NCBI GenBank assembly: GCA_049323455.1
Contig: JBMONF010000022.1
Location: 34,100-98,099 of the forward strand
DNA: 64,000 nt
Direction of reading: 5' to 3'
Source: Hypericibacter sp049323455
Lineage (GTDB): Bacteria; Pseudomonadota; Alphaproteobacteria; Dongiales; Dongiaceae
Both the position numbers and the translations under genes were made by a program. Position 1 is the stretch's first letter, and the number at the start of each line of letters is the position of its first letter. The notes beneath the pieces were generated by a model. That model did not search any database, was not told the DNA's origin, and saw only the letters and a list, made by a program, of their open reading frames with translations. Positions 27,375-35,619 of this stretch are shown here, one piece after another.

Positions 27375-27866
27375 TTAGGACGGCCCGAGGCAGCTCTCCT
27401 CGGCCGCTTTCGCCTCCGGGGGCTTGGGCTCGTGCTTCGGCGGCCGACCGCGGCCGACCATGCCGTCCGAGCGCGCCTTCAGATAGGCGTAGATATCGTT
27501 CAGATAGCAGACGACGTCGGGGTTGGTTCCGAAGGACGGCATGACGTTCTCGGTGGCGGTCGTGACATTCTTGCGGCCGTTCACGACGACCTCGGCAAAC
27601 TGATCGTATGTCATCTTCTTCAGAGAATCGACCAAGGCAGGCGCGAAGGAGCTGCCGAGCCCGTCGGGTCCGTGGCACACATGGCAGGTGGACGCATAGC
27701 GCCGATATCCGTTGTAGACATACCAGTCCACGGTGCCGTCGGGAGCGATCTTGTACGGGTGCTCGGGATCGAACTCCTGCGCCTTCGATGCCGGCGCGAA
27801 GCTCACCGTGACTGCCAGCACGATCAGCAGCCAGATGGTTCGCAGAAGCCGGGGATGCGTATTCAT
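27375..27866 (-). CDS. xoxG: XoxG, c-type cytochrome electron acceptor of XoxF
   Basis: 163 residues with a signal peptide (cleavage near ASKAQ). The haem motif is C61-H-V-C64-H65 and M109 in ENVMPSFG is the likely axial ligand. Two further cysteines (C120 and C159) give the four-cysteine pattern of the methanol-metabolism cytochromes. DWYVYNGYRRYASTCHVCH is typical. It would accept electrons from PQQ in XoxF and pass them to the respiratory chain. Located between xoxF (after a terminator-like hairpin) and xoxJ. Confidence 0.93.
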   Translation of the reverse strand: MNTHPRLLRTIWLLIVLAVTVSFAPASKAQEFDPEHPYKIAPDGTVDWYVYNGYRRYASTCHVCHGPDGLGSSFAPALVDSLKKMTYDQFAEVVVNGRKNVTTATENVMPSFGTNPDVVCYLNDIYAYLKARSDGMVGRGRPPKHEPKPPEAKAAEESCLGPS

Positions 27867-28000
27867 TCAAATTTCCTTCTGTAAGAGGTGTCCTGAGGCA
27901 AAACCAATGCCTGTCGAGCCGGAACCGACGCCGAAGGTTCGCTCACAACGGCTGAGCTGCAGCTCGCAATTTGTCCATTGGAAGGCCGCCACGCCGCCCG

Positions 28001-28043
28001 AGAAAGAAACCCGGCATCCGAACCGAAGTCGGGATGCCGGGTT
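28001..28043 (-). terminator. Terminator or attenuator between xoxF and xoxG
   Basis: AACCCGGCATCC (28008-28019) pairs perfectly with GGATGCCGGGTT (28032-28043), loop 12. On the minus strand the stem is followed by TCTTTCT. It lies 28 bases after the xoxF stop and about 135 bases before xoxG. Partial read-through would give much more xoxF than xoxGJ mRNA. Confidence 0.75.
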
Positions 28044-28070
28044 CTCACACAGGTTGAGGCTAGATAGTGC

Positions 28071-29867
28071 TCACTCAGACAAGGCAAACACGGTAAGAAC
28101 GCCGCCGAGCTGCGTGTACTGCGACAGTGCCTTGTATGCGCCCACCGCACCGAGCCCGGCCGTATCTTCCGTCAGACCCGCCGCCAACCCGATCCCGGCC
28201 CAGCCGCCGACGCCGGACAATACGGCGATGTACTGCTTGCCGTTGTGCTCGTAGGTCGTGACGTTGCCGATGATGCCGGACGGAGTCTTGAACTTCCACA
28301 GCTCCTTGCCGGTTTTCGGATCGACGGCCTTGAGATAGCCTTCGAGCGTGCCGTAAAACACGACATCGCCCGCCGTCGCAAGGGCGCCGCTCCACACCGA
28401 GAACGGCTCGGGATCCGACCACAGGATCTTACCCTTGCCCGCATCCCAGGCGATGAAATTGCCGAGATGCGTGCCGCCCGGTGCCGGGTACATGCTGAGC
28501 GTGGCTCCGACATAGGGCTGGCCAGCCGTATAGCTCACCCGGAACGGCTCGTAGTCCATGCAGACATGGTTGGTCGGCACGTAGAAGACCTTGTTCTTCG
28601 GGTCGAACGCCGCCGGCTGCTGATCCTTGGTGCCGAGCGCCGCCGGGCAGATGCCGGTGGTGTTGACGTCCTCACCCTGGGCATCGGTCGAGTACTTCTG
28701 GACCACTTGCGGCCGACCCGTCGTCATGTCGACCTTCGTCGCCCAGTTGACCGCGGGATCGTACTTCTCGGCCACCAGCAGCTCGCCCGTTTCGCGATTG
28801 AGGGTGTAGGCGAATCCGTTGCGGTCGAAGTGCACGAGCGCCTTGACCGGCTTACCCTTCACATCGATATCGGCGAGGATCATCTCGTTGATGCCGTCGT
28901 AGTCCCACTCGTCGTGGGGCGTCATCTGGTAGACCCACTTGGCCATGCCGGTGTCCGGATCGCGGGCGAAGATGGTCATGGACCACTTGTTGTCGCCCGG
29001 GCGCTGCTTGGGATTCCAGGTGCTGGGGTTGCCGGAGCCGTAATAGATCAGGTTCAGCTCCGGATCGTAGGAGTACCAGCCCCAGGTGGTGCCGCCGCCG
29101 ATCTTCCACTGATCGCCTTGCCAGGTCTTCAGGCTGGAATCCTTGCCGACCGGCTTGCCGAGCTCGGTGGTCTTCTCGGGATCGAACAGGATGTCGCTGT
29201 CCGGCCCCATCGAATAGGCACGCCAGACCCGCTTGCCGTCGGCGAGGTTGTAAGCGGTCAGGCTGCCGCGCACGCCGAACTCGCCGCCGCTGATGCCAAT
29301 GAAGACCTTGTCCTTGACCACCATCGGCGCGCTGGTGCCGGTTTCGCCCTTCTTCGGATCGCCGTTGACCGCCGTCCAGACCACCTTGCCGGTCTTGGCG
29401 TCGAGCGCCACGACCGTGGTGTCCGCTTGGTGCAGAATGATCTTGCCGTCGCCATAGGCCACGCCGCGGTTGACCGTGTCGCAGCACATCACAGGGATCG
29501 TGTCGGGATCCTGCTTCGGCTCGTATTTCCACAAGACCCGCCCGTCGTCATTGAGATCGAGGGCGTAAACGATATTGGGGAAGGGCGTGTGGACATACAT
29601 GACGTTGCCGATGATCAGCGGTCCGCCCTCGTGGCCACGAAGAACGCCCGTCGAGAAGGTCCACGCGACCTGCAGGTCTTTGACGTTGGACTTGGTGATC
29701 TGCTTGAGTTCGCTATAACGCCAATTCGCGTAGTTGCCGGTGGGCATGACCCATTCTTTGGGATTGCCCTGCATCTTCAGGAGTTCTTCGTTCGCCGTCG
29801 CGACTGCCGGCAGAGCGGCAGTGAAGGCGACGGCCAAGGCACCTGCCGTAACTAATGTCAGCCTCAT
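28071..29867 (-). CDS. xoxF: Lanthanide-dependent PQQ methanol dehydrogenase XoxF
   Basis: This 598-residue periplasmic quinoprotein oxidises methanol, and in some XoxFs formaldehyde. A signal peptide is followed by an eight-bladed propeller with W-motifs. The adjacent-Cys ring that covers PQQ is C128-C129 (VMCCDTVN). The metal site shows E196 (SGGEFGVRG), N280 (GSGNPS), the catalytic D322, and D324, giving WDYDG. The extra Asp two residues after the catalytic one is the hallmark of lanthanide-dependent XoxF; Ca-type MxaF has Ala there. The ATG at 29867 has GGGAGGAG upstream; an earlier in-frame start is less likely. The gene leads the island, with a perfect TATAAT box about 240 bases upstream. 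Confidence 0.97.
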   Translation of the reverse strand: MRLTLVTAGALAVAFTAALPAVATANEELLKMQGNPKEWVMPTGNYANWRYSELKQITKSNVKDLQVAWTFSTGVLRGHEGGPLIIGNVMYVHTPFPNIVYALDLNDDGRVLWKYEPKQDPDTIPVMCCDTVNRGVAYGDGKIILHQADTTVVALDAKTGKVVWTAVNGDPKKGETGTSAPMVVKDKVFIGISGGEFGVRGSLTAYNLADGKRVWRAYSMGPDSDILFDPEKTTELGKPVGKDSSLKTWQGDQWKIGGGTTWGWYSYDPELNLIYYGSGNPSTWNPKQRPGDNKWSMTIFARDPDTGMAKWVYQMTPHDEWDYDGINEMILADIDVKGKPVKALVHFDRNGFAYTLNRETGELLVAEKYDPAVNWATKVDMTTGRPQVVQKYSTDAQGEDVNTTGICPAALGTKDQQPAAFDPKNKVFYVPTNHVCMDYEPFRVSYTAGQPYVGATLSMYPAPGGTHLGNFIAWDAGKGKILWSDPEPFSVWSGALATAGDVVFYGTLEGYLKAVDPKTGKELWKFKTPSGIIGNVTTYEHNGKQYIAVLSGVGGWAGIGLAAGLTEDTAGLGAVGAYKALSQYTQLGGVLTVFALSE

Positions 29868-30274
29868 CGCGGTACTCCTCCCTAAGCTCAACAGGCATGC
29901 AGCCACTTCCCCAGACGGACACGGGGGGCCTTGTTTTGTGTTGCCGACGCTGTTGCTGGTGAGTGGTTCGCTAGGACAACACCTCCGTCTTAGAGGCGGC
30001 CGGCTCTTGCCAGCTCGTTCGTTACGATTGTCCGCAGGGACGTGCTTCGTTGAGTGCCCCAGTCCCTCGTTCGGTTGAATCCGATCAGAGGGTAGCGACG
30101 TTTGTTATTATAGGGGTATCGCAACCGCCGGCAAGTGTCCTTCGCAAAATTCTCATTGACCGGTGGCCGCGACTGTTGTCGTGGCATGGATGCGCAGCCA
30201 TTGCTTGACGATGATTGTGCAGTGCAATGTCGATACGGGCTGCGTCGAACTCTCAGATCGAACGAGGTGGCACC
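29868..30274. other. Divergent intergenic region between xoxF and the pentapeptide-repeat gene
   Basis: 407 bases without a supported gene. The minus-strand promoter boxes annotated at 30107-30134 would give xoxF a leader of about 230 bases. Within that leader GTGTTG (29938-29943) and CAACAC (29977-29982) can pair, as can CCTC/GAGG around 29982-29996. No known riboswitch was recognised. Confidence 0.5.
30107..30134 (-). promoter_or_regulatory. Candidate sigma-70 promoter of xoxF
   Basis: On the minus strand TTGCCG (30129-30134) and a perfect TATAAT (30107-30112) are 16 bases apart, in otherwise GC-rich DNA. Transcription would start near 30100. No other good -10 box was seen closer to xoxF. 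Confidence 0.5.
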
Positions 30275-31114
30275 ATGGTTGTTCCAGCCGCAAACGCCGC
30301 CCTTCGCGCCTGCAGCGCACTCCATCGCTACGGCGCAGACGGCGCCTCTGCCATGGCCGTGCGGCCAAGACGGTTCGCAGCCGCAGTGACGATGCTGATA
30401 TGCGCATTCGCGGGCACGCCCGCGGCAGCGGCGGATATGACCGTCGACGAGGTGAAGGCGCTGCTGGCGGTTCACCAAGGTGCCGGGCGGCCCGATCTCG
30501 CCAACAAGGATCTTGCCGGGCTCGACTTGTCCGGGATCGATTTTCGTGGCGCCGATCTCACGGGCGCCAATCTGAAGCGCGCGAACTTGCAGGGAGCGGA
30601 TCTTTCCGACGCCACTCTCGATCTCGCCATTCTGCGAGGAGCCGATCTGCGCGGCGCCACGCTGCACGGCGCAAGCGCATTCTCTACCATCTTCGCACAG
30701 GCCGATCTCAGCGGTGCCGATCTGTCTGGCGGCAATTTCGTCAGCAACATGGAGAGCGCCAACCTCGAGGGAGCCAATCTCTCCGGCGCGGCCATGGGTG
30801 CCGACATGCGCAACCAGTCGATGGGGTTGATGCGGCTGTCGCTGCGCAATGCCAATTTGCACGGCGCCAATCTCTCCGGCGCCGACCTGTCGCGGGCCAT
30901 GATCGAGTTCGCGAATTTCTCCGGCGCCAACTTGGCCGACGCCAATCTGATGCGCGCCGAGGCGGGTGGCGCCGACTTCTCGGGCGCCGATCTGACCGGC
31001 GCCAACTTCACCGAGGTCGATTTGCAGAGCGCCCGTCTCACCGGCGCTCGGGGCATCGACAAGATCGTCGGCCTCGATCGGGCTCTCAATCGCGATACGG
31101 CCCGCTTCGACTAG
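30275..31114 (+). CDS. Exported pentapeptide-repeat protein
   Basis: 279 residues. From about residue 65 to the C-terminus the protein is built of tandem A(D/N)LXX pentapeptides, about 34 in all (for example GADLTGANLKRANLQGADLS), predicting a right-handed beta-helix. It starts at ATG 30275 with GAGGTGG upstream; an internal ATG at 30353 begins a textbook signal peptide (MAVRPRRFAAAVTMLICAFAG...AAAADM). Export to the periplasm is likely either way. It is divergent from xoxF. Many stacked Asp and Asn side chains line one face. Function unknown. Confidence 0.82.
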   Translation: MVVPAANAALRACSALHRYGADGASAMAVRPRRFAAAVTMLICAFAGTPAAAADMTVDEVKALLAVHQGAGRPDLANKDLAGLDLSGIDFRGADLTGANLKRANLQGADLSDATLDLAILRGADLRGATLHGASAFSTIFAQADLSGADLSGGNFVSNMESANLEGANLSGAAMGADMRNQSMGLMRLSLRNANLHGANLSGADLSRAMIEFANFSGANLADANLMRAEAGGADFSGADLTGANFTEVDLQSARLTGARGIDKIVGLDRALNRDTARFD

Positions 31115-31155
31115 CCGATAGGGCGAGGCGCATCGGCCGCCATCGGAACGGCGCT

Positions 31156-31503
31156 TCAGAAGCAGCGGACTTCTGCCTCCGCCTGCGCCCGCCTCAGATC
31201 GGCCACGACACCCTTGACCCAGCTGGGGTCGCGGAAGATGCCCGTATTCTCGCCCGGCACTTGCGACATGCTGAGGATCGTCTCGGCTTGCACGTACTTG
31301 TCGTAGGGAATGATCGAGGAGACCACGTCGATGCTGCAGGAGCAGCGGCGCAGCACCTCCTGCGTCTCTCCGTTGCTCGCCATGCAGGCGAAGACGTAGT
31401 CCGCGAGCGCTTCGGTCGGATAATCCGAGTCCGAAGCCGCCATCGCGCCGGACGACCCAAAGCCGGTACCGATCAGGGCGAGAGCCAATGCAAACCGCCT
31501 CAT
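31156..31503 (-). CDS. Small periplasmic cysteine-containing protein near xoxF, unknown function
   Basis: 115 residues with a signal peptide (MRRFALALALIGTGFGSSGAMA). The mature part has four Cys (FACMASNG, RRCSCSI, and the penultimate Cys) and the segments DKYVQAETILSMSQVPGENTG and WVKGVVADLRRAQAEAE. The helical pattern with paired cysteines may form disulfides. I do not recognise the family. The position between the exported pentapeptide gene (convergent) and the H4MPT operon suggests a link to periplasmic methanol oxidation. Confidence 0.7.
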   Translation of the reverse strand: MRRFALALALIGTGFGSSGAMAASDSDYPTEALADYVFACMASNGETQEVLRRCSCSIDVVSSIIPYDKYVQAETILSMSQVPGENTGIFRDPSWVKGVVADLRRAQAEAEVRCF

Positions 31504-31810
31504 GGACGACCCCTCCCTTTCCGAAGGCGAGTATTTCCGCTTGCCGACAATTGCTTGAGCAAGGCCGCAACCGGATCATCTTAAGCTCAATATAGAACAT
31601 GGCCGAATGCAACATGGCCGGCCGTGTTCGGGAAGAGGCGGCAGCCGGAGCTGCCGAGAGGATTTGCTGGCCGTTCGCGCGAGCCGCCGCCCTCCGGGCG
31701 ACGGCTTGCCCGGGGCGGGCCCGCATTGTTTTAGCCTAGGGTTTCTGACATGCTGAACCCTCTTACGCCACGGAGCGTGGTCTCCGGCATGGCGGAAGAG
31801 CGGGCGGACA
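31504..31810. other. Divergent promoter region before the H4MPT biosynthesis operon
   Basis: 307 bases with no supported gene. AACATGGCCG is repeated directly at 31596-31605 and 31611-31620. Promoters for the small periplasmic protein (minus) and the plus-strand pterin operon must lie here, but no clear -35/-10 pair was found. Confidence 0.45.
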
Positions 31811-32326
31811 ATGTCGATGAAGCAGTTGCAGGCCACCTCAATGACGGCACCAATGACGGCATCCGATCGCGAAGCGGTTGGCGAAGACCTCTACCGTATT
31901 TTCGTCAAGGACCTGGTGCTAACCTGCAGCATCGGTGCCTATCCGGAGGAACGCCTCAAGCCGCAGCGCGTCCGCTTCAACGTGGATCTGCGCGCGCGGG
32001 CATCGGCCGGCCCGATCGACGACAATCTGGCCAATGTCTTCTCGTACGATACCGTGACGGCGGGCATCCGGCGGCTGGTCGCCGGCGGGCACATCAATCT
32101 GGTGGAGACCCTGGCCGAACAGATCGCCGAGCACTGCCTTGCGGATCCACGGATCGTGGAAGTGCGGGTGAGCGTCGAGAAATTGGATATCGAGCCCGCC
32201 GCGGCTGGCGTCGGCATCGAGATCGAGCGTCGCCGGCATTCTTATCCGCCCGTCGCCGATCTTTTCCCCAGGCTCGCCGGCGGTGTGGCGAGAGATCCGC
32301 GTCGCCGGGGCAGCGGCGGCTCCTGA
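31811..32326 (+). CDS. Dihydroneopterin aldolase-like protein (FolB family) of the H4MPT cluster
   Basis: 171 residues. The central ~115 form a tunnelling-fold FolB domain: IFVKDLVLTCSIGAYPEERLKPQRVRFNVDL, DTVTAGIRRLVAGGHINLVETLAEQIAEHCL and VSVEKLDIEP, including the conserved Glu of the aldolase site. FolB removes glycolaldehyde from dihydroneopterin. Placed first in a tetrahydromethanopterin operon, it probably performs the equivalent step for that pterin, while a folate role remains possible. ATG 31811 is the first of several close in-frame ATGs. Confidence 0.82.
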   Translation: MSMKQLQATSMTAPMTASDREAVGEDLYRIFVKDLVLTCSIGAYPEERLKPQRVRFNVDLRARASAGPIDDNLANVFSYDTVTAGIRRLVAGGHINLVETLAEQIAEHCLADPRIVEVRVSVEKLDIEPAAAGVGIEIERRRHSYPPVADLFPRLAGGVARDPRRRGSGGS

Positions 32327-32355
32327 TCTCGCGCGTCGCACGGACGATATCGCCC

Positions 32356-33009
32356 ATGACTTTTGGCCGTCCCGACGGCGGCCACCCGCTATGGATCGTC
32401 AAGCTGGGCGGAAGCCTTGCGCGCTCGCCGGCGCTTCCGGCCTGGCTCGATGCGATCGCGACGGGCGGCGGCATGCTCGTGTTGGTTCCCGGCGGCGGCT
32501 CCTTCGCCGACGAAGTGCGCGCGATGCAGCGCCGCTGGGGCTTCGACGATGCGACAGCGCACCGCTTGGCGCTTCTCGCCATGGAGCAATATGGGCTGAT
32601 GCTGGCGTCCTTGCAGCCGCAACTGCAACCCGCCACCAGCCGATCGGAGATCGCGCGCGTGCTGGGGAGCGACGGCGTTCCGGTGTGGTTGCCGACCCGC
32701 ATGGCGCTCGGCCGCCCCGACATTCCGGAGAGTTGGGACGTCACCTCCGACAGTCTCGCGGCCTGGCTGGCTGCCCAGCTCCAGGCCGACGGCCTGGTCC
32801 TCGTCAAGTCCGTGCCGGTCGCGGAGGGCAGCACGATCGACGATCTTGTCCGCCTCGGCACCGTCGATCCGCTGCTGCCGGCATTCCTCGGTCGCGGCGT
32901 GCCCGACTGCCGTTGCATCGATGTCGGCCAACATGCCGCGATGAAGGAGGCGCTTGGCAAGCATCGGATCGCGGGCACGCGCGTGATCCTGCGGGCCGAG
33001 GCCGGCTGA
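32356..33009 (+). CDS. mfnE: Amino acid kinase family protein, MfnE-like (furan phosphate kinase)
   Basis: 217 residues of the aspartokinase/uridylate kinase fold: N-terminal WIVKLGGSLARSPALPAW, the VLVPGGGSFADEVR loop, and DVTSDSLAAWLAAQL. In archaea MfnE phosphorylates aminomethylfuran-methyl phosphate during methanofuran synthesis; bacterial homologues sit in methylofuran/H4MPT gene sets as here. The ATG lies 29 bases after the FolB-like gene. The assignment rests on fold and context. Confidence 0.8.
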   Translation: MTFGRPDGGHPLWIVKLGGSLARSPALPAWLDAIATGGGMLVLVPGGGSFADEVRAMQRRWGFDDATAHRLALLAMEQYGLMLASLQPQLQPATSRSEIARVLGSDGVPVWLPTRMALGRPDIPESWDVTSDSLAAWLAAQLQADGLVLVKSVPVAEGSTIDDLVRLGTVDPLLPAFLGRGVPDCRCIDVGQHAAMKEALGKHRIAGTRVILRAEAG

Positions 33010-33104
33010 GCCGCGACCGAGGCCGATTGCGACCGCTTCGGGCCGTGTTAACATCGCTCGGCGGTCCGCCCGGCCGCCTGTTCCATGGCAGGAGAATCTC
33101 GCGC

Positions 33105-33665
33105 ATGCCGAAGAAGGTCCGAACGCCTCGTCTCGCCTGGGCGCTGACGGGGTCGGGACACTTCTTCACCGAGAGCCTGGCGCTGATGAGCCGCATCGCC
33201 GACATCGACGTCTTCGTCAGCCGGGCGGCCGCAGAGGTCGTCCGTATGTATCGCGACGACATCAACAAGCTGCCGGCGGGCGCGCGCATCTTCAAGGACA
33301 CCACGGCGAGCGCGGCGCCCGTGGGGCTGTTTTATCACGGCGTCTATCACACGCTGGTGGTGGCGCCGGCAACCTCGAACACCGTCGCCAAGTGCGTATG
33401 CGGCATTTCCGACACGCTGGCGACCAACGTGTTCGCCCAGGCCGGCAAGTGCCGAATTCCCACCATCGTCTTCGCTTGCGATACGGCGCCGGAGCTGGAC
33501 ACGATGGCACCCGACGGCATGGTCAAGGTGTTTCCGCGCCGCGTCGATCTCGAGAACGTCGAGCGCCTGAAGACGTTCGAGGCGACCCAGGTCGTCGAAT
33601 CGATGGCGGAGCTCGAAGAGGCGCTCCGCGCCCGCTTCTCATGCCTGAACATATCCTATTCCTGA
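33105..33665 (+). CDS. afpA: Archaeal-type flavoprotein (AfpA/dihydromethanopterin reductase-like)
   Basis: 186-residue flavoprotein of the FMN-binding decarboxylase-like fold: LAWALTGSGHFFTESLALM at the N-terminus, VVAPATSNTVAKCVCGISDTLATNVFAQA and the IPTIVFACDTAPE segment. Homologues in methylotrophs and archaea are proposed to reduce dihydromethanopterin. AGGAG lies ten bases before the ATG. The C-terminus overlaps the next gene by 25 bases, indicating coupled translation. Confidence 0.82.
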   Translation: MPKKVRTPRLAWALTGSGHFFTESLALMSRIADIDVFVSRAAAEVVRMYRDDINKLPAGARIFKDTTASAAPVGLFYHGVYHTLVVAPATSNTVAKCVCGISDTLATNVFAQAGKCRIPTIVFACDTAPELDTMAPDGMVKVFPRRVDLENVERLKTFEATQVVESMAELEEALRARFSCLNISYS

Positions 33666-35047
33666 CCGGACGGCTGGCACGGCCGCGCGTCGCCAAGGTG
33701 CTCGAGGCGATGCAGCCGACGGAATTCACCTACGACGTTCACGATCTCGGCGTGAAGGTGGCGGCGCTGATGACGGCCGACTTGATTCGCCGTCGACTGC
33801 CGCGCCCGCTCAAAGCCGACCGTGTCGTGCTGCCGGGCCGCTGCCGCGCCGACCTCGACTCTTTGAGCGCGCATTTCGAAACGCGCTTCCAGCGCGGACC
33901 CGACGACATCAGGGATCTGCCCGAATTCTTCGGCAGGAAGGGCGGCCCGCGCGACCTGTCGCGCCACGACGTGCGCATCTTCGCCGAGATCGTCGAGGCG
34001 CCGACGCTCGATCTCGCCGGCATCATGCGCCGCGCCGAGGCCTACCGCACCGCGGGCGCCGATGTCATCGACATAGGCTGTCTCCCGGACACGCCGTTCC
34101 CGCATCTCGAGGAGACCGTGTCGACATTGCGCGGGGCGGGCTTCACCGTCAGCGTCGATTCCGCCAACCCCGAGGAGCTGCGGCGCGGTGGGCGCGCCGG
34201 AGCCGACTATCTGCTGAGCCTCAGCGAAGAGACCTTGGCGATCGCCGACGAGGTCGCGGCCGTGCCGGTGCTGATCCCCGCACGGCACGGCGATCTCGTG
34301 TCCCTGTTGCGAGCGATGGACGAGCTGGATGCGCGCGGCCGGCGCTATCTCGCCGATCCGATCCTCGATCCGATCCATTTCGGCTTCACCGAATCCCTCG
34401 GCCGTTATGCCGAGCTGCGCCGCCGCCGGCCTCATGCCGACATCCTGATGGGCACCGGAAACCTGACGGAGCTCACCGACGCCGACAGCACCGGCGTGAA
34501 CGCCATGCTCATGGGCATCGTCTCGGAGCTGCGCATCACCAACGTGCTCGTTGTGCAGGTGAGCCCTCACTGCCGGCGTGCGGTGGAGGAGACGGACGCG
34601 GCGCGCCGGATCATGTTCGCGGCGCGCGAGGAGGGAAGCCTGCCCTCGGGCATCGACGCGGCGCTCTTGTGCCTGCGCGACCGCAAGCCCTTCGCCAGCA
34701 CGCCGGCCGAAATCGCCGAGCTGGCGGCGCAGGTGAGCGACGACAGCTTCCGCATCGAGATCGCCGAGGACGGCATTCACGTCTACAACCGGCGCGGCCA
34801 CCACGTCGTCGTCGATCCCTACGACGTCTTTCCGCGGCTGCAGGTCGAGAAGGACGGCAGCCATGCCTACTATCTCGGCGTCGAGATCGCCAAGGCGCAG
34901 ATCGCCTGGCAGCTCGGCAAGCGCTATGTTCAGGATCAGCCTCTCTCCTGGGGCTGCGCCGTCGATCGTCCGGCGGAGGATCTGGCGCGGCTCAAGGAAG
35001 CGGGCACGACGCTGCACGCCAGGCAGAGGAAGCGGACGCGCACATGA
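33641..35047 (+). CDS. Dihydropteroate synthase-like protein of tetrahydromethanopterin biosynthesis
   Basis: 468 residues. The N-terminal ~100 residues (ILFLTGRLARPRVAKVLEAM) precede a TIM-barrel related to dihydropteroate synthase (AGADVIDIGCLPDTPFPHLEETV, FTVSVDSANPEELRRG, DPILDPIHFGF). A C-terminal domain of unknown fold follows. It corresponds to the DHPS-like proteins of archaea and H4MPT-containing bacteria, thought to join the pterin to the ribofuranosyl-aminobenzene unit made by MptG. It starts inside afpA and ends in an ATGA overlap with the DUF447 gene. Confidence 0.85.
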   Translation: MPEHILFLTGRLARPRVAKVLEAMQPTEFTYDVHDLGVKVAALMTADLIRRRLPRPLKADRVVLPGRCRADLDSLSAHFETRFQRGPDDIRDLPEFFGRKGGPRDLSRHDVRIFAEIVEAPTLDLAGIMRRAEAYRTAGADVIDIGCLPDTPFPHLEETVSTLRGAGFTVSVDSANPEELRRGGRAGADYLLSLSEETLAIADEVAAVPVLIPARHGDLVSLLRAMDELDARGRRYLADPILDPIHFGFTESLGRYAELRRRRPHADILMGTGNLTELTDADSTGVNAMLMGIVSELRITNVLVVQVSPHCRRAVEETDAARRIMFAAREEGSLPSGIDAALLCLRDRKPFASTPAEIAELAAQVSDDSFRIEIAEDGIHVYNRRGHHVVVDPYDVFPRLQVEKDGSHAYYLGVEIAKAQIAWQLGKRYVQDQPLSWGCAVDRPAEDLARLKEAGTTLHARQRKRTRT

Positions 35048-35619
35048 TCCGCGAGACGATCGTCACGACGCAGGACCGCGACGGCCGGGTGCACATCGCG
35101 CCGATCGGCCTGATCGAGGAAGGGGACGGCCTTGTCATCGCCCCGTTCCGGCCGTCGACGACGCTCGACAATCTCCAAGCCAGCCCCTACGCCGTCGCCA
35201 ATTATACCGATGACGTCCTCGTCTTCGCCGGCTGCCTCACCGGCCGGCGCGACTGGCCGACGCGCCCGGCGACGAAGGTGCCGGGCGCCGTCCTCGCGCA
35301 GGCGCTGAGCCACGCCGAGCTCGTGGTCGAGCGCGTAACCGAGGATGCGGTGCGCCCGCGTTTCCTGTGCCGCGTCGTGCATGAGGAGACGCACGCGCCC
35401 TTCCGGGGATTCAACCGCGCCAAGGCGGCGATCGTCGAGGCGGCCATTCTGGTGAGCCGGCTGCAAATGCTGCCCCTGGACAAGATCGAGCGGGAGATTG
35501 CCTATTTGCAGATCGCGATCGACAAGACCGCGGGCCCACGCGAGCGACAGGCCTGGGACTGGCTGATGGAGCGCATTGGGGCGCATAAGGCGCAAAGCGA
35601 GAAGGTGACCGGACGATGA
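35044..35619 (+). CDS. DUF447 family protein of the H4MPT cluster
   Basis: 191 residues with a flavin-reductase-like split barrel at the N-terminus (MIRETIVTTQDRDGRVHIAPIGL, RPSTTLDNL, PYAVANYTDDVLVF) and a helical C-terminus with FNRAKAAIVEAAILVSRL. DUF447 genes occur almost only with methanopterin or methanofuran genes. The exact step is not known; FMN binding is possible. Both ends overlap neighbours by four bases. Confidence 0.85.
   Translation: MIRETIVTTQDRDGRVHIAPIGLIEEGDGLVIAPFRPSTTLDNLQASPYAVANYTDDVLVFAGCLTGRRDWPTRPATKVPGAVLAQALSHAELVVERVTEDAVRPRFLCRVVHEETHAPFRGFNRAKAAIVEAAILVSRLQMLPLDKIEREIAYLQIAIDKTAGPRERQAWDWLMERIGAHKAQSEKVTGR

Noticed and set aside
28071..29867. Possible calcium-type methanol dehydrogenase (MxaF)
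   Set aside because: The metal site reads WDYDG with the second Asp, and no mxaI, mxaG or mxaJ follows; xoxG and xoxJ do.
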